A DNA stretch of 64,000 bases from Varanus komodoensis (GCF_004798865.1 NW_025336347.1:16729273-16793272); one strand, 5' to 3'; counted from the stretch's first letter, positions 33,511-46,744 are shown. Numbers and translations: made by a program. Notes: generated from the letters alone by a model not told the origin.

Positions 33511-34415
33511 GTAGTGCAAAGAGATGAAGTTCAACCAGTGAGCCAAGTAAATAGCGGTTTCATCACCCGTAATCCTGTGCTCCCAAAACCCAGCCACTTC
33601 TGGTGAGCCAGAAGTATGCCATGTTCAAACACTGAGATGCCCAGGAGAATTAACAAAGTTGAACTGCCCCTAACGATTCCCTGGTGTACATCATCCAACA
33701 GAGCAGCCAAGCCTGTGTCTGTCCCAGACCAAGCCTGCACTTGGGTTGGATGGATCGAAATAATTGGTACCCTTCAAGATTATCTAGATTTGAAAGGCCA
33801 TTGCCCACTCTAGAACCTTACTTGAAGATGGAAGTTTAGACACAAAACAGTAGTTCCATAAGATTATGGAATTTAGGCTTGTTTCATATGTTTCCAGTCC
33901 TTTCTCTGAGCCACGTTCAGCTAAATGATTTTGAAAGATAATTTTTCCCGCACTGCTTCCTTTCATTTTCCTTTTTTTCCCAAAGTGATGTTGGATAGAA
34001 CTTGGTGGAAGTGAGAATGGAGGTGGATGCTGTTTAAATTGAGAAGGAACATGGCATTTCATGCAGGAGAGATGGAAACACTGCATGTTTACATAAAGGT
34101 CCAGGTGTTTCTACTTTTGATCTGCAGGAACATTGGAGATAAGTTCCGTCCTCTATATGTTTTTGTGTGGAAGTAACTTCAGAAATGGAATAATACTATA
34201 TTTAGCATTATAATAGCTCCACTAAGCCAAATTCTTACTTTTCTCTGTGCCTTGTTCATCTTGCAGCCATCAGTAGGTTTTTTCCCTCACTTTATTGAAT
34301 TTATTTGATTTTACTCCTAATAAAATGAACTCTATATTCTAGGGTGGTTGTCAATTAGGAAAAAACGAATTGCATCACTGGCAACAGAACATTTTCCAGC
34401 AAAGAAAGCCATACA
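33511..34415. other. Unique DNA
   Basis: No gene or repeat recognised. A 100-aa minus open frame (33784-34086) lacks any domain. Confidence 0.35.
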
Positions 34416-34419
34416 GTGC

Positions 34420-34442
34420 ACGCGCGCGTGTGTGTGTGTGTG
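34420..34442. repeat. (CG)n(TG)n microsatellite
   Basis: A short alternating CG run followed by TG, 23 bp, with the same CG/CA composite pattern as at 25516. Confidence 0.85.
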
Positions 34443-34489
34443 AATATCAGGTGAAAGGTATGAAGTACAACTCACTACATAAAAATGTT

Positions 34490-35470
34490 AAAGGAGACCA
34501 ACATTGACAGTTCCACTTAATCTGAAGCTTCAATAAATTAAAAGTTATGAAATGCTTATAAGCCCAGGGACTAAGGTGCTCAAAGACAATTACCAACTAA
34601 ACATTTCATTAATGAAATTATGATTAATTATAATTACTAATTAAAATTCAGGATTATGGTGTTGGTTTTGAGCATTAACAAGAGTAATGGCATTACCATT
34701 TTTAATGAACTTCAATATGGAAAATTATAGTACAATATTAAAAAAAAGATACACTCTGCTGTAAGATTAGAAGTTATTGTTAAGCCCAGGGGCACAACAT
34801 TTCCCTGCTGGTGAACTTAAGTTAAGTAAGTTTAATGTGCTCTAATTTAATAACTAATCATAGTCTTTCTTCATTGTGGGAATTGACACATAGTTTTTAT
34901 TTTTTGAGAAATAAAAGAGAACATGTAGATAGCTTCTGTAGAACATGTGACAACACCACATTATAGGCTATAGAGAGAAAGAGAAATTTTGTCATCTTTG
35001 TCTATTTCTCATGGGAATTTAGAATTAATATTGTACTGGATATTTTCTAAATGATCAATTAAAGGGATTAGGGGTTAAATTGCAACTTTAGATGGTCACT
35101 GTACAACTTCAGGGAAGCTGTGATAAGGCTTTGTGTTCCGCAACAGTATGCAAGGTGTCTTCCTTTGAGTAATTAATACATGGGCATATTAGTAAATGTC
35201 AAATTCCCAGAGGAACTTGCAATTTGACCAACATCATTAAACCTCTTTAGGATTCATTAGGCTTAGAGGGATCCCTTACATTAATTGCTATTATTCACCT
35301 TTTCATACATAATGCAACATGTTGGCTTAAATAAGAGCCCTTATTTGCATCGCCTCACTTGCATTTTTCTTTGCATTATGTGATGTTTTTCAGCTTCAGT
35401 GTGGGCTTCATTTTAGCTGACTGCTATTTAGTTCACTCTGTTAAGTGATGATAGGGACGCCTTGCCTCCA
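34490..35470. other. AT-rich repeat-free block, candidate enhancer cluster
   Basis: About 1 kb without recognised repeats, simple repeats or open frames over 60 aa. It contains the perfect 16-bp palindrome ATTTCATTAATGAAAT (34603-34618), a following series of TTAATTA sites, GAGTAATTAATACATG (about 35168) and an octamer-like ATTTGCAT (35343-35350). This profile is typical of conserved developmental enhancers in gene-poor DNA. It cannot be confirmed without a second species. Confidence 0.4.
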
Positions 35471-37110
35471 TCCCTCAGCATGCAGAGTGCCTGTGCATCC
35501 CACCCAGCATTTGGGCCTCATAGAGCTATAGATCTAAGTAGCATTCTCAAACATCTACCTCAACCCTTTCATTGAAGGACCTGCTCTACTCCCTATTCCC
35601 CAGCCTGTCCTGCCTGCATGTTCTCCTAATGCCCTCTCCGCAGGGAAGGGAATCCATCTTCCCTGATTCATCTACTTTTGATGAAATCCCTGTTTGTTTC
35701 CTCAAAATTCCTCAGATACATTCCCAAGCAAGAACAGTGGATGGATGAACCTATCCATTTCAGATTCTCTCCTTCATTCCTTTTTCCCCTACTGCGCCAC
35801 TACATTTGGCTGGTGAAATTAAGGAAAGTAGGCATTGGACTGAGAAGGTGGGTGCACAAACACGCTTTGAGTAAGGTGAGGCGAGGGAGCATTGTTTGAA
35901 GGCACCAGGACCAGGCAAGGTACACTGTTGCTAGAAAAAACTCAACCCTGACATGGAATTGTCCTGGACGCTTTCGTCTTCTGGAGGCTCAATACCAGTC
36001 AATCCGGAAGTCCAAGTGGCAAGAGGGGACCTTCAGAGGCAAAAACCTACAATTCCCAGAGGCCGTGTCTCAGAACAACCACCTGCTGGAGCCAAGCAGG
36101 CTAGCTCAAGTCAAGACCATCACTTCCTTGGAGCTGATAAGCCCAATCATTCTCCCATCAGTCGGGAAACATTCCTGCTCAGAAACACAACTAAAAGGAA
36201 TTATCAGCTATTCATCCATTTATAACAGCAATTGTTAACCTAGCCTGACCTTCATTTGAGTGATTGATCACCAAAAATATTGATTTTTTAAAATTAACAT
36301 CGTGTTGTTGTTTTAAGCTGAGATCAGTCTGCTTTCCACCCGTCTGTCTGTCTTTTTAATTCTCAGGCTGTTGTTTTCTATGAAAGCTTAGCCTACCCGA
36401 CACTAGATCCAAAGCAGTGATGTGATTCTAATAGGATTTCAAACTCATCAGTTGAAATAAATTCCTGTGGCCCTGAAAACAATTCTATTCGCATTTCCCC
36501 ACCCTCTTTGTTCCAGATGTATATAACTGCACATTAGGCTTCCTTTCTCAGAATGGCTTCCATGGCTGTTAATCAGATTCTACATTTTGTAAATTACTAG
36601 AGCATAGCACTGATAAATAAATCCTACCTTTAAGTCCGTGCCAGTCAAAACATTTTTCACAGTTTTATGGGGAGACATACATTGTTTTTATGCAGCTGTC
36701 TCCTTCTGAACTAATTTTATTACCATACATCAAGCTTTAAAGACCATCTCGTGTGAAGTTTTGCCAATGCTTTAATGCTGCTGAAGTGCTAAGTATCCTT
36801 ATTTATTCCCTAGCATTTACTTAGGAGCATTTGCAGTGACAACCAAACATATGATCGGCACAATGAGAAACTATATTTTAACATTTTGCAGCTTTGAGTT
36901 CAAAGGGGACCAAGGGCCATACTAGGCATGATGTTAAAATGTGTTTCTTTTAATTTTCTTTTTTTTAAACTGTAGCATCAGCTGGAGTGGGTGATACTTA
37001 TTAGGATCAGAGTGGGCATAAAGGAGGAATGCAACCTTTTATTTTCCTGATGGGAAACCATTGTCTAAGGTCAGTGATGAATTGTGTGTGGGTAAGCAAG
37101 CTGATGCTTT
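35471..37110. other. Unique DNA, further candidate conserved sequence
   Basis: 35470-36230 is mixed, with two short open frames and no recognised domains. 36230-36960 is again AT-rich and repeat-free. No gene or transposon is evident. Confidence 0.35.
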
Positions 37111-37115
37111 GCTAT

Positions 37116-37240
37116 AGCGTATTTATTTAAGGTATTTGTATACTGTTTTTCAGGCCAACCCAACAAGACAGTTTATCAAAAATTATGAAATCCATATGCA
37201 TCATTAAAAGGGTATAATAGAAGAATAAAGATGAGCTGTA
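37116..37240 (-). mobile_element. L2-type 3' tail
   Basis: GTATTTATTTAAGGTATTTG, then ACTGTTTTTCAGGCC and an A-rich stretch. It resembles a diverged antisense L2 end. It lies just upstream of the forward CR1 tail. Confidence 0.4.
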
Positions 37241-37354
37241 TGTGGAAGAAAAATGTCCTGAAGGCCATCTCTCGTCTCTCTTTAGTCACCCTCTTGGTGG
37301 TACTTAATTCTTCGCACAGCTGTGTAGCACAAAACATTGCATAGTTTACCTATG

Positions 37355-37632
37355 TCATTTGCTACCACAAGATGTTGTGGTGGCCATCAAAGTGGGTGGG
37401 TCTGGAAGGGCATTAGATGCATTCCTGGAAGATGAGACTATCCCTGGTTATGTGGTCCACTACTGGAGATAGTATTCTTGTGCATGATGGTTGATGGGGT
37501 CCTGAGTGAAAAGGTGCTATTACACTCATGCCCTATTTGTTGGATTCCCACAGGAAGCTGGTTGGTCACCGATGAACAGACTTGTGGATTAGATAGGCCT
37601 TTGGGCTGATTCAGCACTGTTCTTCATACGCT
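37355..37632 (+). mobile_element. CR1-type LINE 3' end
   Basis: Forward 3' end. CTACCACAAGATGTTGTGG and AAGGGCATTAGATGCATTCC correspond to the end of ORF2. Then come GGATTCCCACAGGAAGCTGG, GGATTAGATAGGCCTTTGGG and CTGATTCAGCACTGTTCTTC, a known squamate CR1 3' UTR pattern. The antisense piece at 54267 is from a similar family. Coding capacity is gone. Confidence 0.75.
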
Positions 37633-37634
37633 GA

Positions 37635-39275
37635 GTAGCCCTGTGATGGCCGTTGATGGAGGGAAGGACCGGAAATAAGCTTAATCCACCGAAGAGAGAA
37701 ATGCTCTTGGTTAGAGGGCAGCTAACCTAGAGACAGGCTTGAGCTGCGCTTCCTGCCTTTGATGAACCCAAGAACATCTGGATGTCCAGAAGGCAGCTGG
37801 GGCCAGGGTTGTCTTTGCTCAGCTTAGACTTATATACAGACCACATCCATTTCTCTACACTGAACTCTGGCATGCACTCAGCATGACACCATTTTCCCAG
37901 ATTGTTTGTGAACTTCAGTTAGTATCAGATGCTGCTGCAGAAATGCTGGCCAAAGTTAGACATGGGGAAGAAATCTGTTACATTCATAGAATGGTATTAA
38001 CTTACCCAATTTGCAACCCCCCAGGACTGAATCGGAACCCAATGCCAATTTGCAATTGGAAATCCACATATTTAGAAGCTTGCAACCTGTTTGCACACCA
38101 AAAATGCATTAAAATGCATTGGCTTGCAAAATGTGCATTCAAATACATGCATTTGAAGATACATGTGTACATGCACTAGAATCAGTGGAAGAGGAATGTG
38201 TACATACCTGGCTGGAACAGGCCCTGAGGGATTAATATACCTCTTCAATGGCCTTCCACAGTGTTATTAAAATCTTCCCGCCAATGTTGCTTGCATTTTG
38301 ATGATGAGGATGAGGATGATGTTTCGGGTGGGCTTTATTATCATTGTCTTCAGTTTTACAGCTGACCAGAACTATATTGAGGGAGGGGCTATGCATGCTG
38401 CAAATAAACAAATAAATAAATAGTCATCCCCCCCCATCCCTTCAGTCCTTGCATTAAGCTATACTTTTATTTCCTGGCCTTTGGGTTCCTCAGTTTAGTT
38501 TTAAATACACATCTAAACATAAACAGAAGAACTAAAAAGCCCAGGGGAATAGGAAAAGATTTCAGATGGCACTGAAAAGGCCATAATGTGGGTGCCAAGC
38601 CAACCATTCTGGAGAGGACACTCCACAATTGGGGTGCCATCAGCAAAAGCCCCCCCCCCTTTGTAGCCACCTGTTTACCTTCAGTGGGTGATTTGGGGTG
38701 TTGAAATCCAACATGGCTGTCAGGTGCCAAGTTGAGGAAGGCTGCTTAGATGTGCCTTGCTTCCCCAGAGCTAGGGAATCAGAGGTCTCATTGCTGAATC
38801 TTCCCCTGACATATGCAGGCGACAGATGCAGTTGGAGAAGCTCTGTGAGGTTTTGGTCCACTTTCATGGTTTGCCACCGACGTGCATCACAGCTCCTTCC
38901 AGTTACCATTGCGCTAATAGGTAAATGCCAAACTTATCATGCCAGTGTACTTTGCAACTGACTCTATCTATTGTCTAGTGTTAAGCAGATCGATGGCCTG
39001 AAACAATTTCATTTCTGCAGATGCCTTCTCTTCATGGTACAGGAGACGTTTCTTTCAGTTCCATTTATGATGAGAACTTGCCTGGTTCTCATCTCCTAAT
39101 GCAAGTACAATTCAGGATCAGTGCTTATATATTTTGAGGATTGCAATACTCTTCATGAGGTGCATGGGGAAGCTGTGTGTGTATTGGATAATTTTTTTTA
39201 AGTACATCTAAACATGCTTTAATCCATTGGAGAGGATCATGTACTTTTGACTGTGCACCCAAGCATGCATGCATT
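37635..39275. other. Unique DNA
   Basis: No gene recognised. A 98-aa open frame (37883-38179) has no domain. An AAAT-type run near 38400-38422 might be the remnant of an L2 tail. C and A runs are at 38430 and 38650. Confidence 0.35.
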
Positions 39276-39279
39276 CATT

Positions 39280-39495
39280 CTATTTACATCCTGCCCTTTT
39301 TCCTTCCAAGGAACTCAAGGCAGCTTACATAATTCTCCTCCTCTCAATCTTATCCTCACAATAACCTTGGGAGGTAGGTTGGCCTGAGAGTTTGTGACTG
39401 GCCCAAAGGCACCCAGTGAGCTCCGTGCCTGAGCAGGGACGGAACTTGGGTCACCCAAGTTCCAGTCCTGTACTCTGGGACTCCAATACGCCAAT
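39280..39495 (-). mobile_element. MIR/CORE-like tRNA SINE
   Basis: Antisense, near full length. The order on the plus strand is CTCAAGGCAGCTTACATAAT, ACCTTGGGAGGTAGGTTGG, GACTGGCCCAAAGGCACCC, GACGGAACTTGGGTCACCC (B-box region) and the end of the tRNA-like head. The head is somewhat diverged. Confidence 0.8.
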
Positions 39496-39499
39496 ATTG

Positions 39500-41730
39500 C
39501 TAACCGTCTTGAGAACCTGGAGAATCTTGCTGAGATTTGCTTTGGCCATTTTCCTGCGCCTACCTGCTTCTACCCATTGCTAGTCAAGTTTACTCAGAAA
39601 GAAAGCCTTCTGTGTTTGAGAGAATGTATAACTTTCGTAAGGGCTGCAGTACTAAGAATGAAATGACTATAGAAGCAAATTTTAAAAGATTGTCTGGAGT
39701 CACAGCCGGTGCAGAAATGCTAGTTTCAAATGAGAGCTGATCATTAACTCTCTGCTCCAATTGGGAAGCAGAGGAGCACATGATAGTATGGGTCCTTGGT
39801 TTCTTTCTTTCTTTCTTTTTTAAAAAGTCTTGCCTCTCTGTTATTTTTTCCCTCTTTTGACAGGCTTCTTTGATGAAATAAATGGGAAGTTACTGCCTAT
39901 CATGGGGAAAGCTGTTTTGTTGTTAAAGATGACCCACAAAGGTTACATTTCTGGAATTTGGCACATTACCTTTGTGAGTCTCTTTAACGGCTTTCCAGAT
40001 GATAAACTATGATTATTATGGTCTGAAGATTACTTATCTAAATTATGACAGAGGTGGATGTGGTCCTTTAAAGGACTTTCCTTTGTTCTCACTGTGCTCT
40101 CGGAAAAGAAGTGTTTTCTTACTGTGTGGTCCCCAGCACTTGCTCATACATCGCACACAAATAATGAGCCATGTGCCAGTGCTGAGGAAGATTTTAAAAG
40201 ACTCTTGCCATGGTTGGGAGCTCTAGCGAGCAACACAGGCCATCTCCATCAAGGGGAGAGCGCCCGCTCAAAGAGATACAAAGCTAAATTCCCATCAAGC
40301 TCTGCATTATTGCATGGAAATAGATGGCAGACTTTGTTCTATACATGTTTTAAGTACCTCATTAGTCCTCTATACATCTTGGCTTGCAGGGAGAAATTGA
40401 TCTCATTACTGTGTATGCAAATTAGTGCATTTTTGAGCTTTTGCAGACGTGCTTCAGTTCCAGCCACCAATTTGTTCAAACTCATGTCCCCTTTGATTAG
40501 CAGGACAAAGGACCTTTTCTTCTACCCTCTCCAAACTAAGTATGTCTATTGTGTGAGTCACACCACACTGAAAGCTTTTGTATTTAAATTCTGTCAGTTT
40601 TATCAATTTGCAACTTGATGTGAAGACTACCATTCAAAAGCATGTGCCTACTTAGCATCCATAATCTCTCTTTATCACTAACTTCCCCCGCCCCATTCCT
40701 GTTTATATTCCCAAACATTAGACATCTGCTTAATGGTTTCATGGGTGGTTTTGGTGCATTACTTTTGTATGTTATGGCTGGATCGAGTGACATGCTTTTT
40801 GTGTGGAAAATCTGTATACATCCTTCTTCATTTCACTTCTGTACCACCCAATAGCCAGATGCAGTTTTCTCTGTGTACATACATGTTTGTCTAAGGTACA
40901 CACATTTGCACGCAATTTTCCTGACATAGTACTTTTAACAGCGTTATTTTCATGAATATACCCAGCATAGCCCCAGTATCTTCATATGCATTTTTTAGAT
41001 TGGAGAACTCTATTTCAAAATTCAGTGAAGTGTGCATTTTGAGTGATAATTGAGTTTTGGTTCACGTATTGGTTTGAAGGTGTGAAATTAGATAAGTCTG
41101 TATTTAAAAGCCAAAACAAACTAATTTCTCCCCCAGTAGCTTCAGGATTTGGCAAGGGAGAAAACACAGTACATATATTGCTTCTGAGTATATGTACTAG
41201 TTTGGTGTTTCTGACAAGGTTGGCTTCACACAACTATTCTCCTGAAAGGGGAGGGAAACCAAAATTGGCTGTGGCTAGCAATACTGAAGGCTTGTCCATG
41301 AACTAATACCATGTTTCCAAAGTTTACGTTATTCATGGCATTATCCACCAGGAGTGAGCTCCTGGGACTCCATTCTGTGCCTCTGGGTTCTTCGGAAAGC
41401 TTCATATTCTTCACTGGTCCCACCTCCTTCCACCTGACAGCCAATTGTCTGGGAATTGTTTGCTGGATTTTGCTACACCTATTTTAAAAGCTTAAAATGC
41501 ATCTTGTAAGCCTTAATTAAAGATGGGAAGAGAGTTATGCTTGACTGTGCTTGATTTGGGAGCAGTTGCATTTTTTGGCTTAGGTGCAGCCACTCTGCAG
41601 TGAAGGTCTCTAGGGCTTATCCCGTATCCAGCCCACTTGTTGAATGACATTCCAGTCACCTACAGTGAATAATTCCATGCTTTCCTCCCTCCATCCTGCA
41701 ATATAACAGCTCACTATTTCAGAGGCAGAG
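39500..41730. other. Unique DNA with candidate conserved block at 40000-40620
   Basis: No gene. 40290-40560 is repeat-free, with GTATGCAAATTAG (octamer at 40415-40422) and CCCTTTGATTAGC. A 186-aa open frame (40058-40618) covers it but resembles no protein and is probably a by-product of low stop density. A TTTC-type run lies at about 39799-39820. 40860-41720 has nothing recognised. Confidence 0.35.
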
Positions 41731-41734
41731 ATGC

Positions 41735-41893
41735 CAAGGGCCAGTGGAATGGGACAAGTGCTGGGCTGGAAGAGTCCCAGGGGTGACTTTGGGCCAGCCA
41801 TGGACCCTCTACCTGTTGTGTCATGCATGGTTGTTGTGAGATTGAAATCGAAGGAGGATTTTGGGTTCCCTGCAGGGAAGAAGGCAGAATATG
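41735..41893 (+). mobile_element. MIR/CORE-like SINE, diverged
   Basis: Forward. The core block GACTTTGGGCCAGCCATGG is clear, then GCATGGTTGTTGTGAGATTG, a GATTTTGGGTTCCCTGCAGG block and GGCAGAATATG. The tRNA-like head is indistinct, so the 5' limit is uncertain. Confidence 0.6.
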
Positions 41894-41899
41894 AGGAAG

Positions 41900-44535
41900 C
41901 ATAATCTAGTCAAGGCTGATTCCTATTTGTAGCTGAACAGCTATGCAAATGCAGTCGTTACTTCCTATGAGGCATGCATAATCTGGTATTCTGCACTGTG
42001 CGGCTTTTGGGTGGGCCTCTTCCTCGCCTCCACCATCAGCCCAAAAGAGCAGGCAAGGGCAGTGGAAATGATCCCAGCTGTGCTTTGGACCTCACCTTGC
42101 GGGATCTCACCTGGGACTCCTTACTACCCTCCATAAGCCAGGGCAATGACAGTCCAGCTCACAGTGAGTTTGCCAGCCAGAGTCAGTGTGTGTGCGCACG
42201 CGCGGCTCTTGTCCACTGCCTCCCCAGTCCTGAACAGGGCTTGAAGAGTCAGCAGAGAGTAGTGGGGAAGCTTCTAAGAGCTGTCCCTCAGTGCCACTTG
42301 GACACATTATCAGCACTTGCCCAGAAAAGCTTGGCCGGTGTGGCCCAGCACTTGCTCATCCAGACGGCTCATAAGCCACATCCAAGCCATTCTGACAAAG
42401 CCTTCCTGCCTTGACACCTGTTCAAAGGAAGCCTGTTGCTGTTGGAATCATTCTTCAGGTGGAAGATCTGCTGCACCCAAGAGGATGGGACCAGCAGAGT
42501 TTCCTCTGAATGCCCCCACAACCCTGCACATTTTTAGTAAGAAATTAATTTAGACCTCTTTGTGTCTAATCGCTTTCAGAGCAGATTCATTTGCCTTTGC
42601 AAGCAAGAACCTCCACAATCTAATCTTTGAAACGATTACAATATTCACAACTTCCCAACTGATTTGGACAAATTATTCCTGGGCTTTCCAAAACTCAAAG
42701 AAGCTATTGTGAAAAAAGAAGTAGGCACAGAAGAGAGAAAAAGAAAAGAAATCTGTTAAGCATATAAAGTTTACTCCGAAAAATATGAATAACTTACTGC
42801 TCTGCTTTTCTTTGGCATAATAGTTGGGTTTTAAAAAGTCTGCTGCTTGTTTCAGTAAATTTTCACTTTTATTCTGAGTTGGCTTTTTTCCCCATCAACC
42901 CTTTTAGCATAAGCCAGGTGTCAACAGAAGGCTCCGCATGTTTGTGATCATTAAGCAGCATTAAAAGCTATCATTGAGTCACAGAATGAAATGAGAACAT
43001 TGGGTAGTCTGCTACCTGCAAAGTAATTATTGTCTGACACATTTACAGTCCCTGAACTAACAATCCGATTTTACACAGCAAAAGGTACATTGTGTTACAT
43101 TACAAAATCTTACTGTGATTTTCATAGTTAGGATTTGCATTAAGTTAATTTAATTTAAATACACAGAGAAGCATCCAGTTGCTGTTCTTATCACTGTAGC
43201 AAACCTCGCAGAGGAGAAAAATAGTAACAAATATGATTTTGCAAATAATTTGGCAATGTGGTGTGAAATCATTTCCAAACATAAGCTTCTTTCATATTTA
43301 CCCTGACTATGCCTTCTAAATAAACCGGGAGACATTGGGCATTTATGAATTCTCTGGTCGGATTCAGGATCTGCCTTCTCTGGAAAAAGGTGCAGCTGCA
43401 TGATATTCCCAGCCCCCAGTCCCTGGATTGCATCTCACCCTATTCTCCTAACTCTGCAGAAAATTTTCTGAGGTCTGCAGGTACTAGTGTGAGAAGGTTG
43501 GATGCAGTTCTTAGCTTCCATTGGTTCAGTTGCCCGTAACTAAATCAAAATCCAACTGATACGCCCCAACACACATTGTTATCTTATCTCTAAACAGGTT
43601 GCATTTTCTTCTTTTAAAAATGAAATCGTATTGCTTTCCAGGATTGTTTTAAAAATGCAAGGGAGCTAGGAAAAAATACATAACTCCGAAAAGGATTTTT
43701 CTTTAGAGGAAGCATTTATATATTGGAGATCAATTTTCTGATAGGATTCTGTACTCTCTATGGATACCTTGTAATTTTAACTATCACAAATGCCAGAAAT
43801 AAGGATAGATATTCAGTACTCAAGTCATGATTAATAGGCTGTTAAAACTAATATAAAGATTTCCATTGCTTTTGGGATGCAGCTGACACTTAAGAATATG
43901 CTCTTCTGACCATTTCATTTGACAAATGCATTGCAGAGTTAACTAAATTTGCAAAAATCCAGACAGGCCAATGTTCTGAACCAGTGGTTTCCTCTGGAGA
44001 TGGAAGACTTACCATGCCAGCGTGAGACTTCCGGAGTGGCTAAAATTAGAGGGCGATCTAGGCAGTGACCCCTCCCACTGTGTTTCATCCCTCTCCCCAC
44101 TTTAACTAAGAAAAAGGAAAAAATCTTCACTGAACAGCCCCCAGCTTCTCCATGGTGACTACCTGTTTGTTTCTACTGTTTCTACACCACTAAGAATTAA
44201 AAGGTTCCTGAAGGGCCTGTTGCTCCAACACTATCACAGGAACTCCTGGAGCTACTGGCAGTGCAGTGGGTTCAGTTACACAACTGAGCATGTGCGAACT
44301 CCTGCACATGCTCAGAGCATTTCTGCTGAGTGGAAAGCCTTTGAGCTCTGCTTGGCGCCCAGCCCTAGGCAGTGCCAGTGCCCCTCATGAGAGGGGAGCT
44401 GATGCCTAGCTGACCAATCAGAGAATGACTCCTTCCCTCCTCAAAGGAGGGGGCCATGGGGAGGGTCGAGGCACACAGCAGCCACTAGAGGCACAGCTGG
44501 CCCTTCCTCCAGGAGCAGCTTTGAGACAGGCATGG
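41900..44535. other. Mostly unique DNA
   Basis: 42545-43140 is AT-rich and repeat-free, another candidate conserved block. A 146-aa open frame at 41974-42414 has no recognised domain. 44180-44530 is GC-richer and directly precedes an L2-type tail, so it may be the body of an unrecognised SINE or L2 copy. Confidence 0.35.
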
Positions 44536-44539
44536 TTGA

Positions 44540-44607
44540 CATGTTTATAACCCGCAGAGAGCTTTGGCTACTGGGATTTATAAAAATGAAATACATACAT
44601 ACATACG
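44540..44607 (+). mobile_element. L2-type 3' tail with CATA repeat
   Basis: GTTTATAACCCGCAGAGAGC, TTTGGCTACTGGGATTTAT and AAAAATGAAATACATACATA form the forward L2-like tail, ending in a CATA microsatellite. The element body upstream is not recognised. Confidence 0.7.
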
Positions 44608-44609
44608 TA

Positions 44610-46480
44610 AGTAAAGGTCTTATTTAACCTTTCAAAGGGTTGTTGTGTCTGTTCAAAAGACTTCTTTTCTTGGCAGACCTGGGGATATTGTGTGTTTTTC
44701 TAATTATTACCATTATCACTATTATTATCATGATCATTATTATGGGTTCAGGTATGTTGGTTTTACATTAGGTTTTAGCATGATTTTCAATAAATCTAAA
44801 CAATAAACCAACAGAAAATCCTAAAAATAAAATATGATAAAACACTATAGTTTTCTTGCATGGGATTTGAGCAGATTGATTATACTAGATACCTATGAAA
44901 TGTATATTTCTATATATTTTATGCAAAGGAAGATACGTTACTATTTGTAAGCAGGTAGAGGCAGAGGCAGAACTTATGGTTAAAAACTGCTCATTCAAAA
45001 GCCAAAAATAACATTAAGTCCTCAACCCACTGTGTTATTGAAGGTGGGAGTTCATTATTCCGATGCTGAAATATGAATTTTTTAGCTGTAGGGTAAAGAA
45101 AATCCATTCTGGTTGATCTTACATTAATTTTCAAGAAGCAGATAGATAGTTAAGAAAACCACACACAATGGCCAATATAAAAGAACTTTCCATTACAAAG
45201 TTTATCCATATTATTACCTCACCCGAAAACTGCCAAAGCATATAGACAGGAGAAGCAATAGCTGTAGGAGAGCTCCAGCAGCTAGTTGATTTAGACAGAA
45301 AATTAAAAAAGAAAGCAAGCTTTTCCTGAATTAGACATAACCTGAGATCTGCTAACCCTTCTGAGGTGGAAGGCAATTTAGCAATCCATTTGCTGGTAAA
45401 GACAACACACTCCAATTCAGCTCCAGTTCATTATTCCATTCTTGCTTAAGTGTCCTGTACCAAAGTTTTCTCCCTTCATGCATTCAAGGCAGCAGACCGT
45501 TTTTCCTTGCATAAGCTCATCATTAACCAAAGAATATCCAACAAACATCCCTTGCAGAATGCATGCACGGCATTGTTTGTTGGACCCAATCTAAACAACT
45601 ACTTCTGGAAACCCTCCTTCTGAATATGTCTGGGCCTGATCCCTTCTGAAGGGCCCATTTGCAAGCAAGCCCACCTTTCCTCTATCTGCCTGTCCTCTAG
45701 TTGGTATTCCTTCCCTTCCCAAAGCAGCATCATGGGGTCAAAAGTTTTACTAGATTCTGACTCTAAGAGCTACTCTCCCATGTCCTCACCTGGCACCTGC
45801 ACATCTTGGCTATGCTTGGAGCGTGTCTGAGTGCTTGGGAAGAGTGGCCTTGAGACAAGCAGCATTTCTGTCATCTCAAAGTCTGGAAACTCGGATTCCC
45901 AAGCTCCCTTCATCTCCTTCCCTTCATCCTCCATCTCAGAGTTCAGATTGGTGTGACCCAGGAGGGTGTGCTAAGAACAACCGCCACCCTCATTCCCAAC
46001 ATTAAGGATCTAGCTATCCTATTCCTTCACTAATAATAGATATTTATAAATCCAGCCCATGAGTCCATGTATCTGGTTGACCTTGATAAATACATTTACT
46101 GAAGGTGAATTTGAAGCTGAAAAACTGGCAGTATAAAACCTAGATTCTAGCAGATGTTATTTTAATAAGATTATTGCCATTGAAACCACAGCGAATCATA
46201 TTTGGCACACAAAGCAGAACATGGCAAAATATTCCCCCATGGAGTTATTGTTTCATGGAATTATGGATCAAAGTGCAATTGATGCAGTCTTATACACCAC
46301 ACTTCTCTTCCAGCCAACTGTGAGAGGTAGGTCAAGAGCCCAAACAATTAAGGGAGAGGATCCAGTTTTGAAATTCCAAAACCAGCTAGGGTGGAGAGCT
46401 GAAAATTAAGCAGAAACCCTCTAATTTTAGTTGTAGCTGTTGTTACATACTGCCAGTTAGTATCTGACTTATGCAGGGGA
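44610..46480. other. Unique DNA
   Basis: An ATT/ATC-rich run lies at 44700-44745. A 94-aa minus open frame (45131-45415) has no recognised domain. 45420-46020 is pyrimidine-rich and also unassigned. No gene. Confidence 0.35.
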
Positions 46481-46484
46481 ACTC

Positions 46485-46740
46485 TGTTTTTGGGGTGGGA
46501 ATGTGTTGAATTTCCTGGGCTTGGCTTCCTGGACTCCAGCCTGCTTCCCTGTAGCCATAAGTCTGACTTACTGGCAGGTACACTGAGCATGTGCACAAGT
46601 ACCTTCAGGAAGCGACCCGTAATTGTAACTGTGTAACTGGACTTCCTGGACATTCATGGACCTCCTTTTAGCTTGGCTTGCTTCCTAAGCAAGGGCAGAG
46701 CATGAAAAGAAGTCCAGTGGACAAGGTGGGCTGGATTCCG
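46485..46740 (+). repeat. GC-rich unclassified repeat, copy D (short)
   Basis: Forward copy with the 5' block (GGGGTGGGAATGTGTTG, CTGGGCTTGGCTTCCTGGAC), then only about 100 bp before the 3' blocks (GACCTCCTTTTAGCTTGGC, GCATGAAAAGAAGTCCAG, GGTGGGCTGGATTCC). It is an internally shortened version of copy E. It touches the 3' end of the antisense BovB fragment. Confidence 0.6.
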
Positions 46741-46744
46741 GGGA

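Noticed and set aside
40058-40618. 186-aa open frame as a coding exon
   Set aside because: The translation resembles no protein and lies in a block that looks like non-coding regulatory DNA.
45420-46020. Possible LTR or endogenous retrovirus fragment in a pyrimidine-rich stretch
   Set aside because: No paired repeat, primer binding site or recognisable protein. No virus-like element is supported in this window.
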